Below, one piece after another: positions 1 to 8,301 of a stretch of DNA of 30,152 nucleotides (positions within the stretch are counted from its first letter, which is position 1; every line of letters begins with the position of its first letter). This stretch comes from Caryophanales bacterium (GTDB lineage Bacteria > Bacillota > Bacilli > Exiguobacteriales > Exiguobacteriaceae). Both the position numbers and the translations under genes were made by a program. Under the pieces are notes generated by a model. That model was given only the letters and a program-made list of their open reading frames with translations, did no database searches and had not been told where the DNA came from. The stretch spans positions 1 to 30,152 of the forward strand of contig CABIYO010000032.1 of the NCBI GenBank assembly GCA_902362975.1. Reading direction: 5' to 3'.

Positions 1-186
1 CGTAGACCCGAAACTGGCAAACGCCATCTTGGACCGGATTCTTCACCATGCGACCGTCGTGCCGATATCCGGGGATTCATATCGATTGAAGGACCATCGG
101 ACGGAACAAACCGCGTCTGACGAAACCGACAATATTGAACATTATTAAACGAGCAAAATTGTACATATAAAGGTTGACATTTATAT
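1..186 (+). mobile_element. 3' end of an IS21-family element
   Basis: The first 148 bases encode the C-terminus of an IstB-type ATPase. About 40 AT-rich bases follow before the sequence becomes recognisable IS3-family orfB code on the other strand. I infer that this stretch is the terminal region of an IS21-type element that inserted into, or recombined with, the IS3 element. The exact boundary (about 180-195) is set only by where IS3 coding similarity stops; no terminal repeat could be verified because the other end is outside the window. Confidence 0.6.
2..148 (+). CDS. istB: IstB-like ATPase, C-terminal fragment (IS21 family)
   Basis: This is an open frame from the window edge to a TAA stop, 48 codons long. 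The first half reads as the conserved tail of IstB helper ATPases: residues KLANAILDRILHHA, then a hydrophobic strand and GDSYRLKD. IstB is the AAA+ partner of the IstA transposase in IS21 elements and acts on DNA during transposition. The Walker motifs would lie upstream, outside the window. The last 18 residues are polar and less conserved. It is called partial because it starts at the window edge; whether the full gene is intact cannot be judged. Confidence 0.75.
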   Translation, partial: VDPKLANAILDRILHHATVVPISGDSYRLKDHRTEQTASDETDNIEHY

Positions 187-756
187 TGTTGTTGGATTTT
201 CCGATGCGATACGCGACGATCGAGCCGTCATAGCGGTCGATGATCGCGCTCAGATAGGCCTTCCTTCAGGCGCCATATTTGAACTCGGTGACGTCGGTGC
301 ACCACTTCTCGTCCGGTCGGGACGCACTGAATTCCCGGTTCATCAGGTTTTCGACCACATGCTGCGGGGACGATTTTTTGTACCGCTTTCGCTTCTGGCG
401 GATGACCGAACGGATCTCATGGATGCGCATGAGACGATAGATGCGCTTCTCATTGTATGCCGGCAGGCCATGCTGGCGTCGTCTGCGATTGACCGTCATG
501 GTGATCCGTCGATAACCGTAGGTCCCGTTCACCTGGTCGTAGAGGAGGCGGATGTCCTCTAGTAGGCTTAGATTCTCCTACTCACGTACCGAGACGGTAC
601 GCTTCAACCATTTATAGTAGGCGGCCCGTGAGACCTGCGCGATCTCGCACAGGAGCACGACCGGGAACGTATCGGTCGTCGACATTTCCTTGATGGCCAT
701 GTAACGCAATTGTAGCCGGATCTGGCTGATCAACCTCTCCTCTCGATCTCTTCCAA
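187..756 (-). pseudogene. IS3-family transposase OrfB (DDE integrase), two stops and truncated
   Basis: OrfB carries the catalytic DDE integrase core. Entered by -1 frameshift from OrfA, the frame shows the N-terminal HTH_21-like part (VSRAAYYKWLKR), the YGYRRI motif, and the start of the catalytic domain with the first Asp in DEKWCTDVTEFKYGA. An in-frame TAG at 578-580 and a TGA at 263-265 interrupt it without changing frame. After the second stop the code continues as KAYLSAIIDRYDGSIVAYRIGKSNNN and is then lost at the IS21 junction, so the second Asp and the Glu of the DDE triad are absent. Confidence 0.8.
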
Positions 757-1404
757 CTTTTTTAGGAACAGGTTCTCGGCACGAAGGCGCTCGTTCTCCC
801 GCTCGATCTGTTGAATGCGACGTTCGAGCTTCTCCTCGTTGATCAGTTCCTCTTCTTGCTTCGTCCGTCCGCGCCGGTCCTCGAGTCCGTGCACGCCGTC
901 GGCGTCATATTTTTTCGCCCACCCATAGACCTGTTGGTACGACACGGCGAATACCTCGGCCGTCCGTTGATAGTTCCGTCCGTTGTCCAGGCAATACCTG
1001 ACGATTTCCATGCGTACCTCGAATGTGGTCTTTCTCCCTTTTGTCATAGCTCGATCCATCCCTTTTCTCGAATCTGTTAACTCGCTATGACTAGTATACT
1101 TCTTAATCCATCTCCGAAGAACAGATCCATTACTGATTTGATAGTTGGAGAGGACTTCCATCGTGGTGGCCCCGTCGAGGTAGTCACGGACGGCCGCGAT
1201 TTTCTATTCCTTGGTGTACAGTTTCCATGTCTTCGATTCCTTCAATGTGTCACTCCCGCCGGTATCGAATTTCACTTTCCACACCCGGAGGGTATTCTCA
1301 GAAACGTGATGAGTCTCCATGATTTCCTTCCATGTATGCGTTTCTTCTTCCATCATGCGCAGTGCAGCCAGTTTTTGTTCAATCGAATGCCGATTTCTCG
1401 CCAT
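730..1404 (-). pseudogene. IS3-family transposase OrfA, one in-frame stop
   Basis: OrfA is the DNA-binding subunit of IS3 elements. The start is the ATG at 1404, preceded by GGGAG. The N-terminal part (about 66 residues) carries a first helix-turn-helix region with TWKEIMETHHVSENTLRVWK. An in-frame TAG at 1204-1206 follows, then the frame continues unbroken through a second helix-turn-helix (YQRTAEVFAVSYQQVYGWAKKY) and a C-terminal leucine-zipper-like coiled coil rich in Glu and Arg, ending at 730. The two halves are in the same frame, so only the nonsense codon breaks the gene. The ancestral codon was plausibly GAG. Confidence 0.8.
757..763 (-). other. A6G slippery heptamer for programmed -1 frameshift
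   Basis: On the minus strand the OrfA zero frame reads CTA AAA AAG, giving the canonical A_AAA_AAG slippery heptamer 28-34 bases before the OrfA stop. Slipping back one base enters exactly the frame of OrfB, the usual way IS3 elements make the OrfAB transposase. Here the product would still end at OrfB nonsense codons. Confidence 0.7.
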
Positions 1405-1414
1405 AAAAAAAACA

Positions 1415-1466
1415 CTCCCCAATAGAATAAACAGATTTGTTATTTCATCTGTCTACCTATTGGGGA
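1415..1466 (-). promoter_or_regulatory. IS-end hairpin that can hide the transposase ribosome binding site
   Basis: The arms CTCCCCAATAG (1415-1425) and CTATTGGGGAG (1456-1466) are perfect inverted repeats, with a second inner pair ACAGAT/ATCTGT. On the minus-strand RNA the second outer arm contains the GGGGAG that serves as OrfA ribosome binding site, and eight U follow directly. Transcripts entering from outside the element would fold this stem, which could both terminate transcription and block translation. The sequence shows the fold; the function is inferred from similar fold-back protection in other insertion sequences. Confidence 0.6.
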
Positions 1467-1530
1467 GCATATCATTGGAATGAATGCTCTAAAGAAATTC
1501 ATACAAGGTAATAATATATATTTGAAACTA

Positions 1531-1567
1531 ATTTAAAAACCCTCTCATGCATATGCACAAGAGGGTT
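1531..1567 (-). terminator. Rho-independent terminator of the S-layer-like gene
   Basis: On the minus strand the stem AACCCTCT / AGAGGGTT with a 14-base loop is followed by a run of T (TTTTTAAAT). It lies 52 bases after the stop codon of the surface-layer-type gene and before the IS3 end. Confidence 0.8.
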
Positions 1568-1618
1568 GAATGGAATAGGCGTATCCATTCTATATTAATC
1601 CTTTATAGGGAGGATTAA

Positions 1619-4336
1619 TTACTTCGAGACCGTAATTTCTTCTTTTTGAGCAACATTGTTAGCATCAAAGATGTTAGCTTCGCCACCTACAGCCAATTTA
1701 ACTGTAGATACGCTCTTAACAGCAGTAGCATCAGTTACTGTAAGGACAATTTTACCGTCTTCAGTGACTGTGTAATCAGAGAATGTAAGAACATTTCCTT
1801 TAGAATCTAACAATTTCAATTCATCAGCGATAGCATCTACTTTTGTTGCCGGGGCTTTAGGAGCTTCTGCAGTTACTTTGACAGCTTCAGAGTAAGAAAG
1901 AGTTAACTTAGTCAAATCAGTTGCTACGATTGACTTAAGTTCTGGAGCAGTGTTGTCCTTGATGTCTACTGTTACAAATTTAGATTCAGAAGTTTTACCA
2001 TCAAGTGATTTAACTCCAGTGATACGGAATCCAGCTTTCGCATCATTAGCTTTTACGAATCCTTTAGGTAACTCGATTTCTACTTTTGTTTGGTAGCCGT
2101 TGTCACCTACATTACCAGCTAAAGTGATTTTTGTATCAGCAGGTAATGTAACACCGTTGATTGTGTAAGCTGCAGGGTTGAGAGCAGAACCATCACCAAC
2201 AACAGCAACTTTAGTACCGAAATCTACAGCAAGAACATTATCTTTACCTTGAACGTTTTCTGCTGAAACAATTGCAAACGAAGTTTGAGCCGGTGGAACG
2301 ATATCGTTAATTGTTACAGAGAAACCATACTTAGCAGATTTATTAGCAACTAATGCATTATCAGTTACGAATCCTTCTGGTAATTCAAACGTATACTTGC
2401 TAGATACAACATTTTCTTTGAATGAGAAAATAACTTTTTTAGAATCTTCTGCATCAATTGTAGGAGCGTTGACTACATCATTAACAGCAAGGATTTCACC
2501 TTTAGCATTAACTACTTTTAACCCAGACAAAGATTGTCCTTTTACATCTTCAGTATAAGTTAAAGCAAATCCAGTTACTTTACCGTCTTTGTCTTTTACT
2601 TCTTCTACTTTAGATACTGCTGGTGCAGTTGTATCTTTAGTTACTGTAGCTGTTTTTTCGATTTTAACGAGGTTAGTGTTACCAAGTGAATCTACAAGTG
2701 CTTTTTCAGCAAATTTCAATGTAACAACATCAGAATTTCCTGTTTTGAATAGGTACTGATCGTTAAGAGTGATGATGTATTCTCCATCTTTCTCTCCAGC
2801 GTCTACCGACTCAATGATTGATGTAGCAAAAGTTCCTACTGTTGCAGATAGCATAGAAGATTTTTTAAGCTCAGCAATATCAACTTTTTTAGAAAGTGTC
2901 AATTTAAGCTTATCTTCTGAAATAGCTACAACGCTAGAGACTTCTGGTGAAACATTATCTACTGAAACTGAAAGAGGAGCAACTTGTACGTCTTTGATGT
3001 TTCCAGCAAAGTCAGTAGCATTGATTACTGTAACATCATACTTTTTCGAAGCGTCAAGTGGTTGTGCGAAAGTAATTGTCGCTTCTTTACCGTCTAGAAC
3101 AACATTGTAGTTAAGACCATCGATTTTGATCGTATCTACAGATTTAACGTTCTCATCGAAAGTCACAACTACTGATTTGATACCATCTTTAACGTCTTTA
3201 ACAAGAGTAGTAGCTTTGACAAGTGCAGGTGCAACTTTATCATCTACAGAAACTTTAGCGTTAATAGGCTTAACGAAAGTACCTTTTACATCTTTGATCA
3301 TTTCGAAAGGAACTTTGACTGTGTAGTCACCTTTGAAAATTTTAGTGTCAGCTGTAGTAAGCGTTAAAGTCATACCATCAGTGCTGAGTTCTTGCTTGAT
3401 ATCACCAGTTTCGACAGCGCCTGATCCAGCTTCAACTTTAATCAAATCTTTATTATCAACTTTCAACGTCTTAGCGTCGATAGCCTTGTTGAAGTGTACT
3501 TCAACTGTTTGAGCGTTAATCGCCTTAACTTCTTTAACCATTGGAGCTTCAACCATGAACTCCATAGCTGCAGTCTTCACATCGCCAGAACGAAGGATGA
3601 ATGAATGTGTACCAGCTGGGATGTCTTTAGCAGAAGCCATGACTTTACCGTCTTTGATTTCAGCTGTAATCGGAGCGAGTGCTTTCGACTCGTCTTTTCC
3701 TGGGAAGATTACGAGTTCAACTTTTTCACCGTCTTTGAGGTTCTTCACGTCAGCGTTAACTGAGAGAACTTCAGCAGCTTGATCAACTGAAGAAGTTACG
3801 TTAGAGATCTCAACTTCAGTAGCTACTACTTTGTACTTAACAGTTTTTGTTACAGTACCGTAAGCTTTGTTTGAGTAAGTAAGTGTCCCTTCGAACTCCC
3901 CAACTTTCTCAGTGCTGAATCCAGCTGCTTTAACTGGTTTCGCGTATTCTTTACCGTCTGCGAAGAGAACTGGTTGAACGCGGATCCCTTTAACATCTAC
4001 GCCTTGCTCGAATACGAACTCAGAAGTCGGTTTGATTTCTTGTGCGTGGTTCAAGACGCGGACGCGCTTCTCAACACGGATGCCTTGGCCTTTAACAAAA
4101 CCTTTAGCAGTTTGGAATACACCGAGTTTGTTCAAGTCTACTGAAGACTTGTACCAGTGAATTTCTCCACCGTTGTAAGTTTTGTCGAGTGTCGCGTCGA
4201 GGTTCCCTACGCGTACGAAATCTGATTTAAGACGTACTGTCTTTGTTGCTGCGTCTGCCGTGATTGCAGGCGCTACTGCTGATGCTGCTACTGCGAACGC
4301 TGCCGCTGCAGTAACGAATTGTTTCTTCTTAGCCAT
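1619..4336 (-). CDS. Secreted S-layer-like surface protein with Ig-like repeats
   Basis: The ATG at 4336 is chosen because GGGAGG lies 10 bases upstream and a clean Sec signal peptide follows (MAKKK, an Ala-rich hydrophobic core, cleavage near ITADA-A at about residue 30). The mature protein (about 875 residues) is Lys/Val/Thr/Asp-rich with a single Cys-free composition typical of S-layer proteins. Residues about 31-190 form a unique N-terminal region without recognisable SLH motifs. The rest looks like five or six SbsA/Ig-like modules, each opening with patterns such as PMVKEVKA, APALVKAT, SPEVSSVV, APAVSKVE or APELKSIV. The gene is markedly AT-richer, with T/A-ending codons, than its neighbours, consistent with codon selection for very high expression. 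Probable role: main cell-surface lattice protein. The wall-anchoring domain is not identified; a non-lattice surface adhesin is the alternative. Confidence 0.75.
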   Translation of the reverse strand: MAKKKQFVTAAAAFAVAASAVAPAITADAATKTVRLKSDFVRVGNLDATLDKTYNGGEIHWYKSSVDLNKLGVFQTAKGFVKGQGIRVEKRVRVLNHAQEIKPTSEFVFEQGVDVKGIRVQPVLFADGKEYAKPVKAAGFSTEKVGEFEGTLTYSNKAYGTVTKTVKYKVVATEVEISNVTSSVDQAAEVLSVNADVKNLKDGEKVELVIFPGKDESKALAPITAEIKDGKVMASAKDIPAGTHSFILRSGDVKTAAMEFMVEAPMVKEVKAINAQTVEVHFNKAIDAKTLKVDNKDLIKVEAGSGAVETGDIKQELSTDGMTLTLTTADTKIFKGDYTVKVPFEMIKDVKGTFVKPINAKVSVDDKVAPALVKATTLVKDVKDGIKSVVVTFDENVKSVDTIKIDGLNYNVVLDGKEATITFAQPLDASKKYDVTVINATDFAGNIKDVQVAPLSVSVDNVSPEVSSVVAISEDKLKLTLSKKVDIAELKKSSMLSATVGTFATSIIESVDAGEKDGEYIITLNDQYLFKTGNSDVVTLKFAEKALVDSLGNTNLVKIEKTATVTKDTTAPAVSKVEEVKDKDGKVTGFALTYTEDVKGQSLSGLKVVNAKGEILAVNDVVNAPTIDAEDSKKVIFSFKENVVSSKYTFELPEGFVTDNALVANKSAKYGFSVTINDIVPPAQTSFAIVSAENVQGKDNVLAVDFGTKVAVVGDGSALNPAAYTINGVTLPADTKITLAGNVGDNGYQTKVEIELPKGFVKANDAKAGFRITGVKSLDGKTSESKFVTVDIKDNTAPELKSIVATDLTKLTLSYSEAVKVTAEAPKAPATKVDAIADELKLLDSKGNVLTFSDYTVTEDGKIVLTVTDATAVKSVSTVKLAVGGEANIFDANNVAQKEEITVSK

Positions 4337-4548
4337 CTGATGTAAATCCTCCCTTAGGTAGATAGGTTTTTCTACCGTCCTTGCCCAACCGATCTCGTTC
4401 GGAGTCATGTATCCATAACAATGAATAAGGTGCTAATGTTTATGTAACCGACTCTTCTATAGACCAGGCGTTCTCCCCCGGTAGAAGTCTTTTCAAGAAT
4501 CATCTTGAATAATATACCAAGACTGTCCTTGGAAAACCTTACATCCAT

Positions 4549-4577
4549 AATATACATAACCCTTCCAAGCGACACAA
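4549..4577 (-). promoter_or_regulatory. Candidate promoter of the S-layer-like gene
   Basis: On the minus strand TTGTGT (4572-4577) and TATATT (4549-4554) are separated by 17 bases, with an AT-rich tract upstream (about 4600-4700) that could act as an UP element. This would give a long untranslated leader of about 200 bases, common for highly expressed S-layer mRNAs. A short open frame lies in this leader but has no ribosome binding site and I do not call it. Confidence 0.4.
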
Positions 4578-4599
4578 GCGTTTTTTTTCGCAAAAATGG

Positions 4600-5011
4600 T
4601 AACGTTTTTGAATTTTGGAGATTTTAGTTTAATTCATTTTTAGATTTACCTATTTTGGAAATGTCGAAACGAGTCGTTTTTTGTTGATTTCATGCGATTT
4701 AAGCTGAAATACTCTTTGAAAACCATTTTAATACCATTAATTACCTATAACATTTAATTTACAGCGATGAATTTTAAAGACCAATCTTCACCCACCATAT
4801 TTCCAACTCATAAAATCATTGACCTCTTTCACAAAACCAAACATATCCAAAATAGCATCCGTTATTCCAACTATACACGAATCGGTGATTGGTCCGGAAG
4901 ATTCATGGTCGTGAGGACTATTTGCCTAGCATTATTTTTTCTGGTGGTATTATTCAGGGCTTCCTAATCTCTCCGGGCATTCCTAAGCGATCTCCTCTTC
5001 TTTGCTTACAC
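4600..5011. other. AT-rich intergenic stretch without a gene
   Basis: Between the S-layer promoter region and the protease terminator I see no credible coding sequence. The open frames on the plus strand here have no ribosome binding site and no recognisable protein pattern. The left part (4600-4760) is very AT-rich and probably belongs to the S-layer promoter. Confidence 0.5.
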
Positions 5012-5047
5012 GAAAAAACGGGTATCCCGATCACTCGGCATACCCGT
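5012..5047 (-). terminator. Rho-independent terminator of the S8 protease gene
   Basis: On the minus strand the stem ACGGGTAT..ATACCCGT, extended by CCGA/TCGG inside, is followed by TTTTTT. It begins 18 bases after the protease stop codon. Confidence 0.85.
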
Positions 5048-5065
5048 CTCTTCTATCGAATTCTC

Positions 5066-7744
5066 TTATCGTACAGTCGTCTTGCTCATCTTGCCTGGGC
5101 GACCTTTCAAGTCCTCGATGTGGACGTTGATCGTCTCGCCTTTCTTGAGCGCACGTGTCTTCACAGAGAACGTGCCGTTCGGGAGGACCGTTCCGCGTCC
5201 CAACAATTGATAGTTGCTGTTGCGGACGACGACACGCATCCCGGCTTCGCCGCGACCCGTGACCGACTTCGCGCCAGAACGGAGCGTGTTCACCGTCGGT
5301 TGTCCTGGACGTGCGCCGGCTTTCACGACGACACGTTCGCTCGTCTCATACTTCCCGTTCGTATAGACGACGCGAAGGACCGTTCCTGCTTTTTGCGGTT
5401 GAATCGAGAAGGCGGCAACGGTCTGTTTCGACGTGCCCCGTCCGATTAACTTCTCTCCTTTATACACGCGGACCGTCGTCCCCGACGTGACTTTCGTCTT
5501 GAACGTCGTAGAATTGTCCTGCGCTTGCGCGCCAGAGGCGTTCAATTTGAGCATCGACTCGGCGCGGTAGACGTTCGCCTTCCCGAATCCGCTCACCGGG
5601 TTGTAGTACGCCGGGAGCGTCATGCCCAATTCTTCTAACACATACTCGAACCCGTCACTCATGCGCGGGTCAACCGGTGCGTCCCCACCAGAGAAGGCGA
5701 TCGGGTCCGCCGTCCGCTGCAAGAGCGTCCGTACGTCTTCGACCGAAAGATTTGGGTGATACGACTTGAGGAGCGCGACGGCTGCAGCGACGTGTGGCGT
5801 CGCCATGCTCGTCCCGTCCATATAGACGACGTTCCCGTCCGGTACGAGACTCGCTACTTTCGAGCCCGGTGCGACGACGTCGACGCCGAGGCCATAGTTC
5901 GAGTAATCCGAGACGATTCCGAAGGCATTCGTCGCGCCGACCGAGATCGTATATTTCGATGATGCCGGGTACGACACGCGTGACTGCGCATCGTTCCCTG
6001 TCGCCGCCACGATGACGACGCCACGGTCATACGCATACTTCAACATGTAACCGAGCGTACGGCTCTCGTTGCCGCCGAGGCTCATGTTGATGACTTTCGC
6101 CCCTGCGTCGACCGCATACTTGATCCCGAGTGCGATTTGGTCCGTGTCCCCAGAACCGCCCGCATCGAGCACTTTCACCGGCAGAATCGAGACGTTCGGG
6201 ACGATCCCGCGCATCGAGACGCCGTTGTCACGTGTCGCACCGATGACGCCGGCGACGTGTGTCCCGTGACCGTGGTCATCGATGGCATCGCCTTCCCCGT
6301 TCGGGTCAACAAAGTTCTTCGCGTTGGCGACATCGACTTTTCCTTTAAAGTCAAGGAGACGGTGGTCGACACCTGTGTCGAGGACGGCTACTTTGATCGA
6401 CCGTTTCGGCAAGTTCAACGCCTCATACTTGTCGAGGCCGATCCCTGCATTCGCGAACGGCTCAAGGACCGACTTCTGGTTGATCGCCCATTGGTAGTCG
6501 AGGCTGACGTCGGTCGCGAACGACTGATACGTCTGGACCGGTTCGATATACTCGACGTTACGGTCCGACTCGAGCGTCGATTTCGCCTGTGCCTGCATCT
6601 TCGTCGACGCTTCTTCCACATCGACGAGCGCGAAGTAATCAGACGGTTTCCCGATGGCGATGCGCTCGGCCGAGACGTCGCTCATCGCGTTCATCTTGCC
6701 GATCGATGTATTTGGTGACGATTTGTATTTGACGATGTAACGCGGTGCGTCACTGCCGTCCGTTTGAATCGTCATCCCGATTTTGCCGAAGAGGTCCGTC
6801 ACCGGAGTCCCGGCGAGCGAGTCCATCTCGAGCGCTGTCGCGATCTCGCCAATCTCGCCTTGTAGCGCAGCCGGTACGCTTGCGTCGACTAAGGCGTGGA
6901 GACGGTTGATCGCCGCCGCGTCCTGGGTTTTGAGCGTATACGCCTTCTTGTCGACGAGTGCCGTCAACAACGGACGGAGCGTCTTCAAGTCGGTGAGAGC
7001 AGCTTTGCGCTTCTCACCGTCAAACGTGATCGCCTTGACGATATACGGTGAGGCACGGTAGTAAAGGGCCGACAAGTCGCGACCTTCCTGTGATGTGCCG
7101 AGTACTTCACTTTGGACGCGACGGATGAGCTTGAGCATCGAGTCACGTTCCGGTGCCGGTTGGACGATCGATTCGACGGCACACATGTCGCCGCCGACCT
7201 GCTCGTATTTGACCGGGAGTTTGACCGGGTTGACGACGAGCTTGATGTCAGACGCGAGCATCGAGAGGTCTGGTGCCGGTGGCTCCTCGCCTTCCGGTAC
7301 CTCTTCTGTCGGCATGTCCATCATCTCTTCGCCGAGTTCCATCGGCATATACTCGACCTTGATGTAATATGGACCTTCCCATGCGAACGGGAAGTTGATT
7401 TTGGCCGTCTGTTCTTCCTCTTCCTTCGTCGCGCTCGCGCGGTAACGGTCGAACGTCTCATCCTTCGCCGCCATGTCGGCGCTCGGGTAGACGCTGATGT
7501 TCGCGAGCTTCGAAGATTCGAACGTGACTTCCATATGTGTCATCGCGGACGTCTCTCGTTCCATCTTGAACCAATACGTGTTGACCGGGTCCGTGCCGGT
7601 CGTGAACTCGACCGCTTCCCCCGGAGTGAGTAATGTGGCATTGGTCATCCCGTTTCCGCTGTCAGCGAGTGCTGGCGGCAGGAACGAAAGGACGAGGACG
7701 AGAACCGTCACCATCGCCACGAACTGCTTGAATCGTGCTTTCAT
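5066..7744 (-). CDS. Secreted subtilisin-like S8 serine protease, multidomain
   Basis: The start at 7744 is set by GAGGGG five bases upstream and by the signal peptide (MKARFKQF, hydrophobic core, cleavage near ALA-DS, residue 27). Domains in order: a PPC-like beta domain (about 30-150), a helical linker, an I9-inhibitor-like propeptide region (about 335-425), and the S8 catalytic domain (about 445-700). The triad is visible: Asp456 in DTGVD, His493 in HGTHVAG, Ser646 in GTSMATPH, with oxyanion Asn584 in ATGND. Two Ig-like modules follow (about 750-892), each with GRG turns. It should be exported and mature by removing its propeptide, then degrade extracellular protein or process surface proteins. 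It has its own terminator and lies downstream of the small gene ending at 7853. With 892 residues it is much longer than simple subtilisins. Confidence 0.92.
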   Translation of the reverse strand: MKARFKQFVAMVTVLVLVLSFLPPALADSGNGMTNATLLTPGEAVEFTTGTDPVNTYWFKMERETSAMTHMEVTFESSKLANISVYPSADMAAKDETFDRYRASATKEEEEQTAKINFPFAWEGPYYIKVEYMPMELGEEMMDMPTEEVPEGEEPPAPDLSMLASDIKLVVNPVKLPVKYEQVGGDMCAVESIVQPAPERDSMLKLIRRVQSEVLGTSQEGRDLSALYYRASPYIVKAITFDGEKRKAALTDLKTLRPLLTALVDKKAYTLKTQDAAAINRLHALVDASVPAALQGEIGEIATALEMDSLAGTPVTDLFGKIGMTIQTDGSDAPRYIVKYKSSPNTSIGKMNAMSDVSAERIAIGKPSDYFALVDVEEASTKMQAQAKSTLESDRNVEYIEPVQTYQSFATDVSLDYQWAINQKSVLEPFANAGIGLDKYEALNLPKRSIKVAVLDTGVDHRLLDFKGKVDVANAKNFVDPNGEGDAIDDHGHGTHVAGVIGATRDNGVSMRGIVPNVSILPVKVLDAGGSGDTDQIALGIKYAVDAGAKVINMSLGGNESRTLGYMLKYAYDRGVVIVAATGNDAQSRVSYPASSKYTISVGATNAFGIVSDYSNYGLGVDVVAPGSKVASLVPDGNVVYMDGTSMATPHVAAAVALLKSYHPNLSVEDVRTLLQRTADPIAFSGGDAPVDPRMSDGFEYVLEELGMTLPAYYNPVSGFGKANVYRAESMLKLNASGAQAQDNSTTFKTKVTSGTTVRVYKGEKLIGRGTSKQTVAAFSIQPQKAGTVLRVVYTNGKYETSERVVVKAGARPGQPTVNTLRSGAKSVTGRGEAGMRVVVRNSNYQLLGRGTVLPNGTFSVKTRALKKGETINVHIEDLKGRPGKMSKTTVR

Positions 7745-7852
7745 GTTTTCCCCTCTTTCGTTTGTTCTGGAGCATGTGCCCCACATCGTTCTACGATAAT
7801 TATCGGTTTATGTTTCAAAAATGTAACAAAAATATTTCGACAAGATGTCGTC

Positions 7853-8257
7853 TTACTCGTCGAATGATTGCTCGTTGCTCCATTTCTTGCGTTCGAGGAC
7901 GCGATAATTGGCTTCATGGTCGGTCCGGTCGAAGAACAGCCCTGCGACCTTGATGAAGCGAAAGTTGACCTTGTTGCCGTATCGGTCCGTGTAGTCGATC
8001 TGCTCGATCCGGAAGTACCCATGCTCTTCGGTCGCGCTCGAGAACCGCTCGAACTTGAACTGGCGATCGATCACATAATAGAAGCGCCCTTCCTCCATGA
8101 AATAAATTTCCTCCACACCGTACTCGTTTTTCATATAACGCTCCGTCGAGTTCTCACTCACGACGTTAAGCATCGTCATGTACCAGCCGAGGAGATCGGG
8201 GTCACCGGCAGGGGTTTTAGCGAATAGATGCGATCTCGCTTGTCTTTCATGTTGCAA
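7853..8257 (-). CDS. Uncharacterised small protein, start doubtful or frameshifted
   Basis: I do not recognise the family. The body (GWYMTMLNVVSENSTERYM onward, about 115 residues) is aromatic and charged, without signal peptide or membrane segment. The open frame can only begin at a TTG at 8257, which sits directly on the GGAG ribosome binding site. The well-spaced ATG at 8250 (GGAG, then 7 bases) reads MKDKRDRIYS and then leaves this frame near the run AAAACCCC (8212-8219). Either the true start is internal, or an indel near 8215 has split the N-terminus from the body. It lies between the terminator of the upstream exoprotein gene and the S8 protease gene, so it may lead the protease transcript. 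Confidence 0.5.
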   Translation of the reverse strand: MQHERQARSHLFAKTPAGDPDLLGWYMTMLNVVSENSTERYMKNEYGVEEIYFMEEGRFYYVIDRQFKFERFSSATEEHGYFRIEQIDYTDRYGNKVNFRFIKVAGLFFDRTDHEANYRVLERKKWSNEQSFDE

Positions 8258-8267
8258 CTCCGTTCAC

Positions 8268-8293
8268 CAAAAAGACCGGTGTCTCCACCGGTC
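8268..8293 (-). terminator. Rho-independent terminator of the Ig-like exoprotein gene
   Basis: On the minus strand GACCGGTG-GAGA-CACCGGTC, a perfect 8-bp stem with a 4-base loop, is followed by TTTTT. It lies 8 bases after the exoprotein stop. Confidence 0.85.
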
Positions 8294-8301
8294 CTAAGGA
8301 A

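Larger units (their letters stand above)
187..1470 (-). mobile_element. Truncated, inactivated IS3-family (IS150-like) element
   Basis: Read on the minus strand, the element starts near 1470 with TGCTCCCCAATAGGTAGACA, which resembles the left ends of Firmicute IS150-like elements. OrfA and a -1 shifted OrfB with the usual layout follow. The right end is missing: OrfB stops being recognisable after the GKSNNN motif at about 186, where IS21-type sequence begins. Three in-frame stops (1204-1206, 578-580, 263-265) make it non-functional. No target-site duplication can be assessed with one end lost. Confidence 0.75.

Noticed and set aside
4405..4593. 62-codon frame in the S-layer leader
   Set aside because: It has no ribosome binding site and overlaps the candidate promoter, so it is more likely untranslated leader.
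4767..5449. Plus-strand open frames in and after the intergenic stretch
   Set aside because: There is no ribosome binding site and no recognisable motif, and the longer one runs across the protease terminator and antisense to its 3' end.
6137..6718. Plus-strand open frame opposite the S8 protease gene
   Set aside because: It is antisense to the catalytic domain, whose triad is complete, and its composition is a shadow of that gene.
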